From CAISIP01 sp038247175 (GTDB taxonomy: Bacteria; Pseudomonadota; Gammaproteobacteria; Burkholderiales; Burkholderiaceae_C): a stretch of DNA of 13,586 nt. The translations under genes were made by a program, and so were the position numbers. A model generated the notes under the pieces. It was given only the letters and a program-made list of their open reading frames with translations, did no database searches and was not told the origin of the DNA. The DNA is taken from assembly GCA_038247175.1 (NCBI GenBank), contig JBBRVD010000101.1, forward strand, positions 1 to 13,586. Direction: 5' to 3'. Shown here piece after piece: positions 1 through 8,171 of this stretch; positions within the stretch are counted from its first letter, which is position 1; each line of letters starts with the position of its first letter.

Positions 1-822
1 ATGGATGCGATCGCCGGTGTCGACATCGCGATCTGGGACCTGTTTGGCAAGTTGCTCGGTCAACCGGTGGTGAAACTGCTCGGCGGCCAGCGCCAGGCCA
101 GCTTGCCGGCCTATGTGTCCGGCTTGCCGGCGGCGACGCTGGACGCGCGGCTGGAACTGGCCCGGCAGTTTCAGCAGCGCGGTTTCGACGCGTTCAAGTA
201 CGCCGCCGCCGTATCGTTCGAGGGCATCGTCAACGAGATGCGGGTGCTGCGCGAAGGCCTGGGGCCGGACACCAAGCTGATGGTCGATCTGCACTGGAAG
301 TTCACCGCGCAGGAGGCGGTGCAGCTGATCGCGCAGCTCGAGCCCTACCGCCCTTATTTTGTCGAGGCGCCGTGCCAGCCGGAGGATATCGAGGGTCAGG
401 CCCATGTGGGTGCTGCAATTCGGGTGCCATTGGCGCTGGGCGAGGAATGGCGCACCGTCTACGAGGTTCGCCCGCGGCTGGAGCGCCGTGCCATGTCCAT
501 CCTGCAACCCGAAATCGGCCATACCGGCATCAGCCAGTTCATGCAGATCGCGCGCATGGCCAATGCGTTTCACGTCAAGGTGATCCCGCACGCCAGCATC
601 GGTATCGGTATCTTTCAGGCCGCCAGCCTGCATGCGGCCGCTGCGCTGCCGAACTGCCCGATGCATGAATACCAGCACTCGGTGTTCGACCGCAATCTGG
701 CTTACGTGAAAACCGACATGCGCTGCGAAGCCGGTGCCTTCGTGTTGCCGCAGGGGCCCGGACTGGGGATCGAGCCGCATGACGATGTGTGGCAGTTTCT
801 GCGCAAGAAGGACATGACATGA
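1..822 (+). CDS. Mandelate racemase/muconate lactonizing enzyme family protein (enolase superfamily), 5'-truncated by window edge
   Basis: Enolase-superfamily members abstract the alpha proton of a carboxylate substrate; in this subgroup they are often sugar-acid dehydratases or racemases. The visible 273 residues begin inside the junction between capping domain and barrel (AGVDIAIWDLFGKLLGQPV), so about 100 N-terminal residues lie upstream and the ATG at position 1 is probably internal. The three Mg2+ ligands are readable: D96 in MVDLHW, E122 in FVEAP, and E148 or E149 in LGEEW. A His at 197 (VIPHAS) and a Glu at 223 (HEYQ) match the distal acid/base positions of mandelate racemase. Two positions are unusual: the KxK motif of barrel strand 2 reads K66-Y-A68, so the second lysine is gone, and the Asp normally paired with the His is Glu171 (LQPEIGHTG). 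The stop overlaps the next start (ATGA, 819-822), so the two are translationally coupled. The family is clear; the substrate is unknown, with a sugar-acid dehydratase the best guess. Confidence 0.9.
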   Translation: MDAIAGVDIAIWDLFGKLLGQPVVKLLGGQRQASLPAYVSGLPAATLDARLELARQFQQRGFDAFKYAAAVSFEGIVNEMRVLREGLGPDTKLMVDLHWKFTAQEAVQLIAQLEPYRPYFVEAPCQPEDIEGQAHVGAAIRVPLALGEEWRTVYEVRPRLERRAMSILQPEIGHTGISQFMQIARMANAFHVKVIPHASIGIGIFQAASLHAAAALPNCPMHEYQHSVFDRNLAYVKTDMRCEAGAFVLPQGPGLGIEPHDDVWQFLRKKDMT

Positions 823-1715
823 GCGACTTCAAGGGTGTCTACCCGATCCTGTACGCGTTCTACGACAGGCATGGCCGTATCGACGACGGCCTGATGCGCC
901 TGCAGGTCGACAAATGCATCGCCGCCGGCGCGCACGGCATTGCGGTGCTGGGCCTGGTAACCGAGGTCCACAAGCTCGACGTGAACGAACGCCGCCATCT
1001 GGTCGAAGTCGTCGGACGCGCGATCGATGGACGGGTGCCCTATGCCGTGACCGTGGGCGAACAATCGATCCACGGCCAGATCGATTTCGCCCGCATGGCG
1101 CAGGCCAACGGCGCGAGCTGGGTCATCCTGCAGCCACCATCGATCAAGGGTTTCGCCGAAGCCGAATATGTGCGCTTCCTGGGCAGCGTGGCCGATGCAC
1201 TGGAGTTGCCGGTGGCGGTGCAGAACAATCCGGTCAACATGGACGTGGCGCTATCGGTGGCCAGCCTGCTGCGCCTGCGCGAGGAGCATCCGAACATCAC
1301 GATGCTCAAGGGCGAAGGCCCGGCGGTGAATGTGGCCGAGGTGATCCGTGCCTCTCAGGGCCGCTACGCCGTGTTCGCCGGGCACGGCGGCAAGGAATAC
1401 ATCAGCAACATCCTGTCGGGCTGCGTCGGTCTGGTCCCTGCGCCCGACTGTCTGGACCTGCAGCTGCGCCTGCACCAGTTGCTGGTCGATCGCCGGATGG
1501 ACGAGGCCCAGGCGCTGCATGCGCGGCTGCTGCCGCTGATCGTGTTCATGACCCAGTCGGTGCCCTTTATCCTGTGCTATGGCAAGCGGCTGTTCGCCGA
1601 ACGCATCGGCATCGGTAGCGACGCGGTGCATGCCCGCGCCCCCGAAATCCAGCCCACCGCGTTCGGCCTCGCCGAGGTGCGCCGCATGACACAGGACTGG
1701 GGCCCGCTGGCCTAG
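819..1715 (+). CDS. DapA/NanA family (dihydrodipicolinate synthase-like) class I lyase
   Basis: This 298-residue protein has the usual length of the Schiff-base TIM-barrel family, which includes dihydrodipicolinate synthase, N-acetylneuraminate lyase and 2-keto-3-deoxy sugar-acid aldolases and dehydratases. The Schiff-base lysine is K164 (MLKGEGP). The carboxylate-binding loop, usually GTTGE, appears as G45-L-V-T-E49. The Tyr of the usual YNxP motif is replaced: the segment reads AVQNNP with Gln135 in the Tyr position. The start at 819 is preferred over the in-frame ATG at 789 because AAGGA at 808-812 sits six bases upstream and the ATGA overlap with the preceding gene is typical coupling. 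A dehydratase of the enolase superfamily followed by a DapA-type enzyme suggests that a 2-keto-3-deoxy sugar acid is made and then cleaved or dehydrated. True DapA (lysine synthesis) is unlikely given the context and the altered Tyr. Confidence 0.9.
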   Translation: MSDFKGVYPILYAFYDRHGRIDDGLMRLQVDKCIAAGAHGIAVLGLVTEVHKLDVNERRHLVEVVGRAIDGRVPYAVTVGEQSIHGQIDFARMAQANGASWVILQPPSIKGFAEAEYVRFLGSVADALELPVAVQNNPVNMDVALSVASLLRLREEHPNITMLKGEGPAVNVAEVIRASQGRYAVFAGHGGKEYISNILSGCVGLVPAPDCLDLQLRLHQLLVDRRMDEAQALHARLLPLIVFMTQSVPFILCYGKRLFAERIGIGSDAVHARAPEIQPTAFGLAEVRRMTQDWGPLA

Positions 1716-1769
1716 GTCCACCCCGTCCCGACCCCGAAGTTTCTTCACCCGCCCAATCAGGAGACAACC

Positions 1770-2828
1770 ATGCAACCCTCTCGTGCAACAGCGCAAACCC
1801 GCGGCATCGGCACTTCGTTTGCCCGCCGCGCCCACCGGGTCTGGAGACAAGCCACTGTGGGAGCGCTCGGCGCGTTGCTGCTGGCCGGCGCGACCAGCGT
1901 ATTGGCTCAGACCGACGACGACAGCAAGTACCCCCAACGGCCGATCAAGTTCATTGTCCCGCTGTCGCCTGGAGGCATTGCCGACGTGATGTCGCGCATG
2001 GTGGCCGACCATCTGGCCGTCAAGTGGGGCCAGCCGGTGATCGTCGAGAACAAGCCCGGCGCAGGCACCAGCATCGGCATGGCTGCGGTGTCCAAGGCCA
2101 AGCCGGACGGTTACACCATCGGCATGGGCAACATTGCCGCCAACGCGATCTTTCCGGCATTGCAGCCCGACAAGGTGACCTACCACCCGGTCAACGATTT
2201 CGCGCCGGTGAGCCTGGTCGGCCTCACGCCCAGCTTGCTGGTCGTGAACACCGCAAAGATTCAGGCGAAGACGATTCCCGAGCTGGTCGCCTTCCTCAAG
2301 GCCAATCCGGGCAAGGTGTCGTTCGGCTCCTCCGGCACCGGCACTTCGCTGCACATCGGCATGGAGCTGTTCATGATCAAGACCGGCACCCAGATGGTCC
2401 ACGTACCGTACAAGGGCTCGGCACCGATGCTCAACGACCTGCTTGCCGGCACCGTCGACCTGGCGCTCGACGCCTTGTCCACATCTGGCCCCCACATCGA
2501 AAGCGGCAAGCTGCGCGCGCTGGGTGTAACCACCGCCGAACGGGCGTTCTTCGCGCCAAACATACCGCCGATTGCCGACTTCGTTCCCGGCTTCGAAGTC
2601 AAGGCCTGGCATGGCGTGATGGCGCCGGCCGGTACTTCCGACAAGATCGTCAAGAAGCTCAGCGACGAGATCCAGGCCTTCCTGCGCATGCCCGAGACGG
2701 AAGAAAAACTCAAGGCGCGCGGTGTGGTTCGCATCGGCTCGAACCCGGCCGATTTCAAGACGCTGATGGTCAAGGAACTCGATCTCTACAAGTCGGTGAT
2801 CAAGGACGCCGGCATCAAGGTCGACTAG
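1770..2828 (+). CDS. Bug-family (TctC-like) periplasmic solute-binding protein, orphan receptor
   Basis: Bug receptors bind small organic acids or amides in the periplasm and normally feed a TctA/TctB membrane complex. This 352-residue protein has a long basic N-terminus with an Arg-rich stretch (RRAHRVWR), a hydrophobic segment at about 29-44 and a likely cleavage site after SVLA (A46/Q47). The mature domain opens with the family signature YPQRPIKFIVPLSPGG at 54-69, followed by AD with Asp72 in the ligand pocket and the second signature KPDGYTIG near 111-118. The start is fixed by AGGAG at 1759-1763, six bases upstream. No tctA or tctB is adjacent: the preceding gene is the DapA-like lyase 54 bases away and the next is an ABC ATPase. 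It may share membrane subunits with the tctCBA operon in this window or with genes elsewhere. The ligand is unknown. Confidence 0.93.
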   Translation: MQPSRATAQTRGIGTSFARRAHRVWRQATVGALGALLLAGATSVLAQTDDDSKYPQRPIKFIVPLSPGGIADVMSRMVADHLAVKWGQPVIVENKPGAGTSIGMAAVSKAKPDGYTIGMGNIAANAIFPALQPDKVTYHPVNDFAPVSLVGLTPSLLVVNTAKIQAKTIPELVAFLKANPGKVSFGSSGTGTSLHIGMELFMIKTGTQMVHVPYKGSAPMLNDLLAGTVDLALDALSTSGPHIESGKLRALGVTTAERAFFAPNIPPIADFVPGFEVKAWHGVMAPAGTSDKIVKKLSDEIQAFLRMPETEEKLKARGVVRIGSNPADFKTLMVKELDLYKSVIKDAGIKVD

Positions 2829-2841
2829 GCACACCCACCGT

Positions 2842-2866
2842 GGCAGGCCACGCATGACGGCCTGCC
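2842..2866 (+). other. Perfect inverted repeat / mRNA stem-loop between receptor and ABC genes
   Basis: GGCAGGCC (2842-2849) and GGCCTGCC (2859-2866) are perfect 8-bp inverted arms around a 9-base loop, and the stem extends by a G-U and a G-C pair on the flanks. It starts 13 bases after the stop of the Bug receptor and ends 34 bases before the ABC ATPase start. No T-tract follows (the next bases are GCGACCCGC), so it does not look like a standard intrinsic terminator. It could stabilise the 3' end of the receptor mRNA and raise receptor level over downstream genes, or act as a weak or Rho-assisted terminator. Confidence 0.6.
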
Positions 2867-2900
2867 GCGACCCGCATTCACGTTAACAGGTCCACCACCC

Positions 2901-3980
<1,080 letters not shown>

Positions 3981-4085
3981 CGATCCGCATGAAAAACCGG
4001 CCGAACATCGGGGTCCCGTCGTCGGAACACCTGCCGCTGGATTGCCTATTTTTTCCCGTGTCTCGATAACCTCAAGGAGCAAACC

Positions 4086-5354
4086 ATGTTGAAAGCCGTC
4101 AAGAAAGTAGCCCTGCTGGGCGTGACCAGCATGCTGGTCATGCATGCATCGACATCCGCCGCGGCCGATGTCGATTTCATGAACTGGTCATCGACCGAGG
4201 AGGTGAACAAGCCTCGCATCAAGGCGATGGAGGAGAGCTTCACCAAGGCCACCGGCCTGACCGTGAATTCAATCGGTTATGCCTGGGGCGAAATGGTTAA
4301 GAACGCCTTCCTGCGCGGGCGCACGAATACCCTGCCCGACGTGATGCAGGTACAGGCCCGGTTGCTGCCCACCATCGCGGGCATCAACGGCATCGTCGAC
4401 CTGAATCAGGTCTATGGACAGAAAAACCTGGAGGCGATGTTTCCACCGGCCATGCTGGCGTTCGGCAACGTCGACGGCAAGCAGGTTGCGCTGCCGTGGA
4501 TCGGCGGCACCATCGGCATGGTCGCCAACAAGGCGGTGCTGGCCAAGGCCGGCATCGACACACCCCCCACCACCGTCGCCGACTTCCGCAACGCGCTGAT
4601 CAAGATCCGTGACAAGGTACCCAATTCCGTGCCCTACGGCATGGCAACCAAGAACAACAACTCGATCGTGCTCGACTACATGATCTGGGTCTGGACCTTC
4701 GGCGGCGATATCGTGACAAACGGAAAACCAGTGGTGGATTCGAAGGAAGCCACGGCGGCGCTGAAGTTCATGGCCGACCTGGTCAAGGACCGGCTCGCCG
4801 CGCCCGAGATCGACCGGCCCGACGCGCGCCGCCTGTTCGGACAGGAAGCATCGGGTTTCTATTTCGACCCGCCGATCGCGCGCACGTTCGCCGTCGACTT
4901 TTCCGGCAAGGGACCGAGCTACGGCGCCAACGTGTTGCCGATGTTCACCCCGACGCTCGCTGCCGGCGGCACACCCACCTCGATCCAGTGGGGCCACGTG
5001 ATCTCGATCTTCGGCGCCAAGAACGCCAAGCCGGACAGCCCTGCCGCCAAGTTCGCGATGCACCTGCTGTCCAAGGACACGCTGGTCGATTACGCGTCCT
5101 TCAGTGGCGTGCTGCCGTCGACAACGGCAGGCCAGGCAGACCCGAAGATCGCCAATGACAACTACCTCGCCACCTGGGCCAAACACGCCGGCACGCCCCG
5201 GCGCAACACGCTTGCGTCACTGAGCAACGGCGCTGCCGTGGCCAACGTCATCGGCGAAGAGGTGCAAGCCGCCGTGCTGGGGCAAAAGACGGCCGAGGTC
5301 GCCGCGCGCGACATGCAGGCCCGCATGGTCAAGGCCATGGCCGCTGCCAACTGA
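4086..5354 (+). CDS. ABC transporter extracellular solute-binding protein, family 1
   Basis: This is the periplasmic receptor of the CUT1-type importer. The 422 residues start with a Sec signal peptide: basic MLKAVKK, hydrophobic core at about 8-20, and probable cleavage after SAAA (A27/D28). The mature chain has the alternating two-lobe pattern of MalE/UgpB-like proteins, with VDFMNWSS as the first strand, TKATGLTVNS and the long middle region containing WVWTFGGDIVTNGKP, where family 1 proteins often carry ligand-stacking aromatics. The start is well supported by AAGGAG at 4074-4079, six bases before the ATG. The stop overlaps the next start by one base (TGATG), tying it to the permease genes. 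The ligand is not readable; sugar, polyol or sugar-acid fits the family and neighbours. Confidence 0.94.
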   Translation: MLKAVKKVALLGVTSMLVMHASTSAAADVDFMNWSSTEEVNKPRIKAMEESFTKATGLTVNSIGYAWGEMVKNAFLRGRTNTLPDVMQVQARLLPTIAGINGIVDLNQVYGQKNLEAMFPPAMLAFGNVDGKQVALPWIGGTIGMVANKAVLAKAGIDTPPTTVADFRNALIKIRDKVPNSVPYGMATKNNNSIVLDYMIWVWTFGGDIVTNGKPVVDSKEATAALKFMADLVKDRLAAPEIDRPDARRLFGQEASGFYFDPPIARTFAVDFSGKGPSYGANVLPMFTPTLAAGGTPTSIQWGHVISIFGAKNAKPDSPAAKFAMHLLSKDTLVDYASFSGVLPSTTAGQADPKIANDNYLATWAKHAGTPRRNTLASLSNGAAVANVIGEEVQAAVLGQKTAEVAARDMQARMVKAMAAAN

Positions 5355-6298
5355 TGGCTGCGGACGCCGCCACCGTAGCCACGCCGCCGGCGCCGCGGCG
5401 CTCCAGCCACGCGCGCCGGGGCGGCCTGAAGGCGGCCGAGCGACGCTTTGGCATGCTGCTGCTGGTGCCGGCACTGGTGGCGTTCTGCGGCGTGATCCTG
5501 TTGCCGTTTGCCAAGGCGCTCGGGCTGTCGCTGTTCAAGTACACGATCGACATGGACGGGCCCGAGTTCATCGGCCTGGGCAATTTCGCACGGGTGCTGG
5601 GCGACGCCGCGGTGCGTGGCTCGTTCGTCACCACGCTGGTGTTCGTCGGCCTGACCACCGCCTGCTCCATCTTCCTGGGCCTGGTGTGGGCGTTGATCAT
5701 GAACCAGCCGTTTCGCGGCCAATCGGCCCTGCGCGGGTTGTCGCTGCTGCCCTGGATCATGCCGGCCACCGTGGCGGCATTCCTGTGGGGCTGGATCTTC
5801 AATGCGCGTTTCGGCCTGATCAATGCAGCGTCGCTGCAACTGGGCCTGATCGACTTCCCGGTGGCCTGGCTCTCGACGCCCTACGGCGCGATGGCGGCGG
5901 TGGTGATCACCAAGACCTGGTTGTCGATCCCGCTGTTCATGGCATTTTTCCTGGCCGGTCTGCAGAGCATGGACCAGGACCAGATCGATGCAGCCCGCGC
6001 GGACGGGGCGCAAAACTGGGACGTCCTGAAGGATCATGTGATCCCGCACCTGCGCCCGGTGCTGCTGGTGACGGTGGTGCTGGGCGTGATCGGCAATCTG
6101 CAGCATTTCGACACGATCTGGGCGCTCACCGCCGGCGGACCCGTGCGTGCGACGACCGTGCTGTCGGTGCAGGTTTATCGACTCGCGTTCGAGCAGTGGG
6201 ACATCGGCATGGCCGCCACCGTGGGCGTATTGTGGGTGGCCACCATCATGCCGCCGGCGTATTTCTACCTGCGCCACCTGATGAAGGGCGTCGAATAA
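5354..6298 (+). CDS. ABC transporter permease, MalF/UgpA type
   Basis: This is one of the two inner-membrane subunits of the importer. The 314 residues contain a basic, Ala/Pro-rich cytoplasmic N-terminus (1-33) and about six membrane segments, near 34-56, 91-115, 127-148, 168-192, 223-242 and 280-302. The EAA loop that docks on the ATPase is at about 202-221 (DAARADGAQNWDVLKDHVIP). GNFARVLGDAAVRGSF after the first periplasmic loop is typical of the UgpA/MalF group. The gene begins with the A of the preceding stop (TGATG at 5352-5356) and ends in TAATG, sharing one base with the next gene, so synthesis of the subunits is likely coupled. It appears intact. Confidence 0.95.
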   Translation: MAADAATVATPPAPRRSSHARRGGLKAAERRFGMLLLVPALVAFCGVILLPFAKALGLSLFKYTIDMDGPEFIGLGNFARVLGDAAVRGSFVTTLVFVGLTTACSIFLGLVWALIMNQPFRGQSALRGLSLLPWIMPATVAAFLWGWIFNARFGLINAASLQLGLIDFPVAWLSTPYGAMAAVVITKTWLSIPLFMAFFLAGLQSMDQDQIDAARADGAQNWDVLKDHVIPHLRPVLLVTVVLGVIGNLQHFDTIWALTAGGPVRATTVLSVQVYRLAFEQWDIGMAATVGVLWVATIMPPAYFYLRHLMKGVE

Positions 6299-7134
6299 TG
6301 CTCGATCTTTCCTCCCGGCAGGCCAAGCTGATCTTCGCGGGCGTCGCGATCACGATCGGCCTGTTCATATTCTTCCCGGTCTACTGGCTGGTGATCTCCT
6401 CGTTCAAGTCCAGCCAGGAGTTGTACCGGATCACGCCGACGTTATTTCCCACCACCTGGACGCTGGACCACTTTCGCACCGCGCTCACGCGCGGACACCT
6501 GCCGCTGCATCTGTTCAACAGCCTCGTCGTATCGCTGTCGTCGGCGGCCATCAACACGACGATGGCAGTCTACGCAGGTTACTCGTTTGCCAAATACCGC
6601 TACTTCGGGCGCAAACCCGTGATGCTGCTGATGCTGTCGGCACAGATGTTCCCGTTCGGCCTGCTGTTGATCACGATCTACCCGCAGCTCACCAGCTGGG
6701 GCTTGCTGGACACCCGCGCCGGCCTGGTCCTGTCCTACGTGGTGTTTGCATTGCCGGTGGCAACCTACATGTTGTACAGCTACTTCAGCCAGGTACCGAA
6801 CGAACTGATCGAGGCGGCGCGCGCCGACGGTGCCTCCGACCTGCGCATCTTTCACACCATCGTGCTGCCGGTCTCGCTGCCACCGATCATCACGGTGTTC
6901 CTGTACAGCTTCATGTGGAGCTGGAACGACCTGCTGTATTCGCTCACGCTGATCGTGTCGGAAGACAAACGCACCGTCGCGCCCGGGCTGCTGCTGACCT
7001 ACCTCAATGAATCCAATGCCGACTGGGGCGGAGCGATGGCGGCGTCGCTGATGGCCGCGTTGCCGGTGATGATCGGCTTCATCCTGCTGCAGCGCTACTT
7101 CATCCAGGGCGTCACGGCGGGGGCCGTGAAATGA
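6298..7134 (+). CDS. ABC transporter permease, MalG/UgpE type
   Basis: This is the second membrane subunit, pairing with the preceding permease. The start is the ATG at 6298-6300 overlapping the upstream TAA; longer readings of this frame run back through the first permease and are not credible. The 278 residues are the usual length of MalG-like proteins. There are about six membrane segments, beginning with LIFAGVAITIGLFIFFPVYW at 11-30, followed by the characteristic SSFKSSQELY. The EAA loop is at about 172-191 (EAARADGASDLRIFHTIVLP). The C-terminus QRYFIQGVTAGAVK is the conserved end of this subfamily. The short-chain dehydrogenase starts 40 bases downstream, probably in the same transcript. 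Confidence 0.96.
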   Translation: MLDLSSRQAKLIFAGVAITIGLFIFFPVYWLVISSFKSSQELYRITPTLFPTTWTLDHFRTALTRGHLPLHLFNSLVVSLSSAAINTTMAVYAGYSFAKYRYFGRKPVMLLMLSAQMFPFGLLLITIYPQLTSWGLLDTRAGLVLSYVVFALPVATYMLYSYFSQVPNELIEAARADGASDLRIFHTIVLPVSLPPIITVFLYSFMWSWNDLLYSLTLIVSEDKRTVAPGLLLTYLNESNADWGGAMAASLMAALPVMIGFILLQRYFIQGVTAGAVK

Positions 7135-7174
7135 CGCCGCACACACCCAGGTCGTCGAGACGGAAATTCCCACC

Positions 7175-7984
7175 ATGCGATTGAAGGACCAGGTCTGTAT
7201 CGTCACCGGCGCCGGGCGTGGCATCGGCCACGGCATCGTGCTGCGTTTCCTGGCCGAGGGCGCACGGGTGGTGGCACTGGAGCGGGACACGGCCGCACTG
7301 GCAGAGCTGCGGCGCAGCTGCGCCAGCGACCACCTGCTGGTCCTGGAGGGCGACGCCGCCGACCAGACGACGATCGACGCCACCATCGCGCAAACCCTGG
7401 CGCACTGGGAACGGATCGATGTGCTGGTCAACAATGCAGTGGCCTACGCCGAGCACGGCGTCACCACCACCTCCGACCAGGACTGGGCCGACACCATCGA
7501 CTCCGGGCTGACCTCGGTGTTCCGCTGGTGCCGCGCGGCGCTCACGCCGATGCTGGCCCAGGGCCGCGGCGTGATCGTCAACATGGCCTCGATCAACCAG
7601 ATCGTGGCCAACCCCAACCTGGCCGCCTACACGGCAGCCAAGGGCGGTGTGCATGCTCTGACGAAGCAGATCGCGGTCGAGTACGGCCCGCGGGGCATTC
7701 GCTGCAATGCAATATCGCCGGGGTTCATCATTACCGAACGCACCATGGTCGGGCGCAGCGCCGCCGACCTGGAGTGGGATGCGGAGGCGTATCCGGTGGG
7801 CCGGGTCGGTCAACCGGCCGACGTCGCTGCAGCTGCGGCATTTCTCGCATCCGAAGACGCTGCCTTCATTTCCGGGGTAGACCTGCCGGTCGACGGCGGG
7901 CTGACAGCCGTCGCGCCCTCGGCGTTGCTCTCACGCAAGATAAGGGCTTGGTGGGGCCGCAAGCCGGTTGGTGTAATCGACTGA
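7175..7984 (+). CDS. Short-chain dehydrogenase/reductase (SDR) family oxidoreductase
   Basis: A cytosolic NAD(P)-dependent oxidoreductase of 269 residues. The Rossmann glycine motif is TGAGRGIG (11-18). The catalytic residues are Ser139 (NMASIN), Tyr152 and Lys156 (YTAAK). The structural motif NNAG reads NNAVA (86-90), a mild deviation. The C-terminal signature is VDLPVDGGLTA, followed by a basic tail of about 25 residues ending KIRAWWGRKPVGVID, longer than the SDR minimum. Acidic Glu36 and Asp38 (ALERD) after the second strand favour NAD over NADP. Coming right after a sugar-type ABC importer and before an aldose-epimerase stump, it most likely oxidises the imported sugar, polyol or derivative; this is inference from context. 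Upstream ribosome binding is weak. Confidence 0.93.
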   Translation: MRLKDQVCIVTGAGRGIGHGIVLRFLAEGARVVALERDTAALAELRRSCASDHLLVLEGDAADQTTIDATIAQTLAHWERIDVLVNNAVAYAEHGVTTTSDQDWADTIDSGLTSVFRWCRAALTPMLAQGRGVIVNMASINQIVANPNLAAYTAAKGGVHALTKQIAVEYGPRGIRCNAISPGFIITERTMVGRSAADLEWDAEAYPVGRVGQPADVAAAAAFLASEDAAFISGVDLPVDGGLTAVAPSALLSRKIRAWWGRKPVGVID

Positions 7985-7997
7985 ACCGCGAGGCGGC

Positions 7998-8171
7998 ATG
8001 CATCTGCACTGCGGTCAGTTGCATATGGTCCTGGAGCCGGAGGCGGGTGGGCGCTGCGATGGTGTTTTCTGGCACGTGCCGGGGCAAGATGTACCAATCG
8101 CGCTTTTGCGGCCCCAACAAGCGCAAGCCGACGACGTGTTGCACAGTGCCTGCTTCGCGTTGGGAACCAGT
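7998..8171 (+). pseudogene. N-terminal remnant of an aldose 1-epimerase-like gene
   Basis: This 58-codon stretch begins with an ATG 13 bases after the SDR stop, preceded by GAGG at 7990-7993. Its translation matches the N-terminus of the aldose 1-epimerase (GalM/YeaD-like) fold: a first strand HCGQLHMVLEPEAGG, then LLRP, then DVLHSACFAL, where intact relatives usually read ACFPLVPYSNR. Family members are roughly 280-340 residues, so over 80 percent of the gene is missing. Similarity stops at about 8163 (ACFALG), directly before the PhyH gene, with which the remnant is in frame and without an intervening stop. The best reading is an internal deletion that removed the epimerase body and brought PhyH next to the stump. 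The peptide alone cannot be an active epimerase. Confidence 0.65.

Noticed and set aside
1251..2855. Long open frame on the - strand (534 codons) opposite the DapA-like and Bug genes
   Set aside because: Its translation is His/Arg/Gly/Asp-rich low-complexity sequence typical of the mirror frame of GC-rich genes, and the + strand carries two clear protein families.
4020..4055. Run of six T at 4049-4054 as a possible intrinsic terminator after the ABC ATPase
   Set aside because: No stable GC-rich stem lies directly upstream, and termination there would cut the transporter operon.
4042..4070. Promoter-like pair TTGCCT (4042-4047) and GATAAC (4065-4070), 17 bases apart, before the solute-binding protein gene
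   Set aside because: Transcription would begin inside or just before the Shine-Dalgarno sequence at 4074-4079, leaving almost no leader; both boxes match only four of six bases.
5162..6277. Long open frame on the - strand (371 codons) opposite the first permease
   Set aside because: Arg/Gln/His-rich antisense shadow; the + strand permease has an EAA motif and membrane segments.
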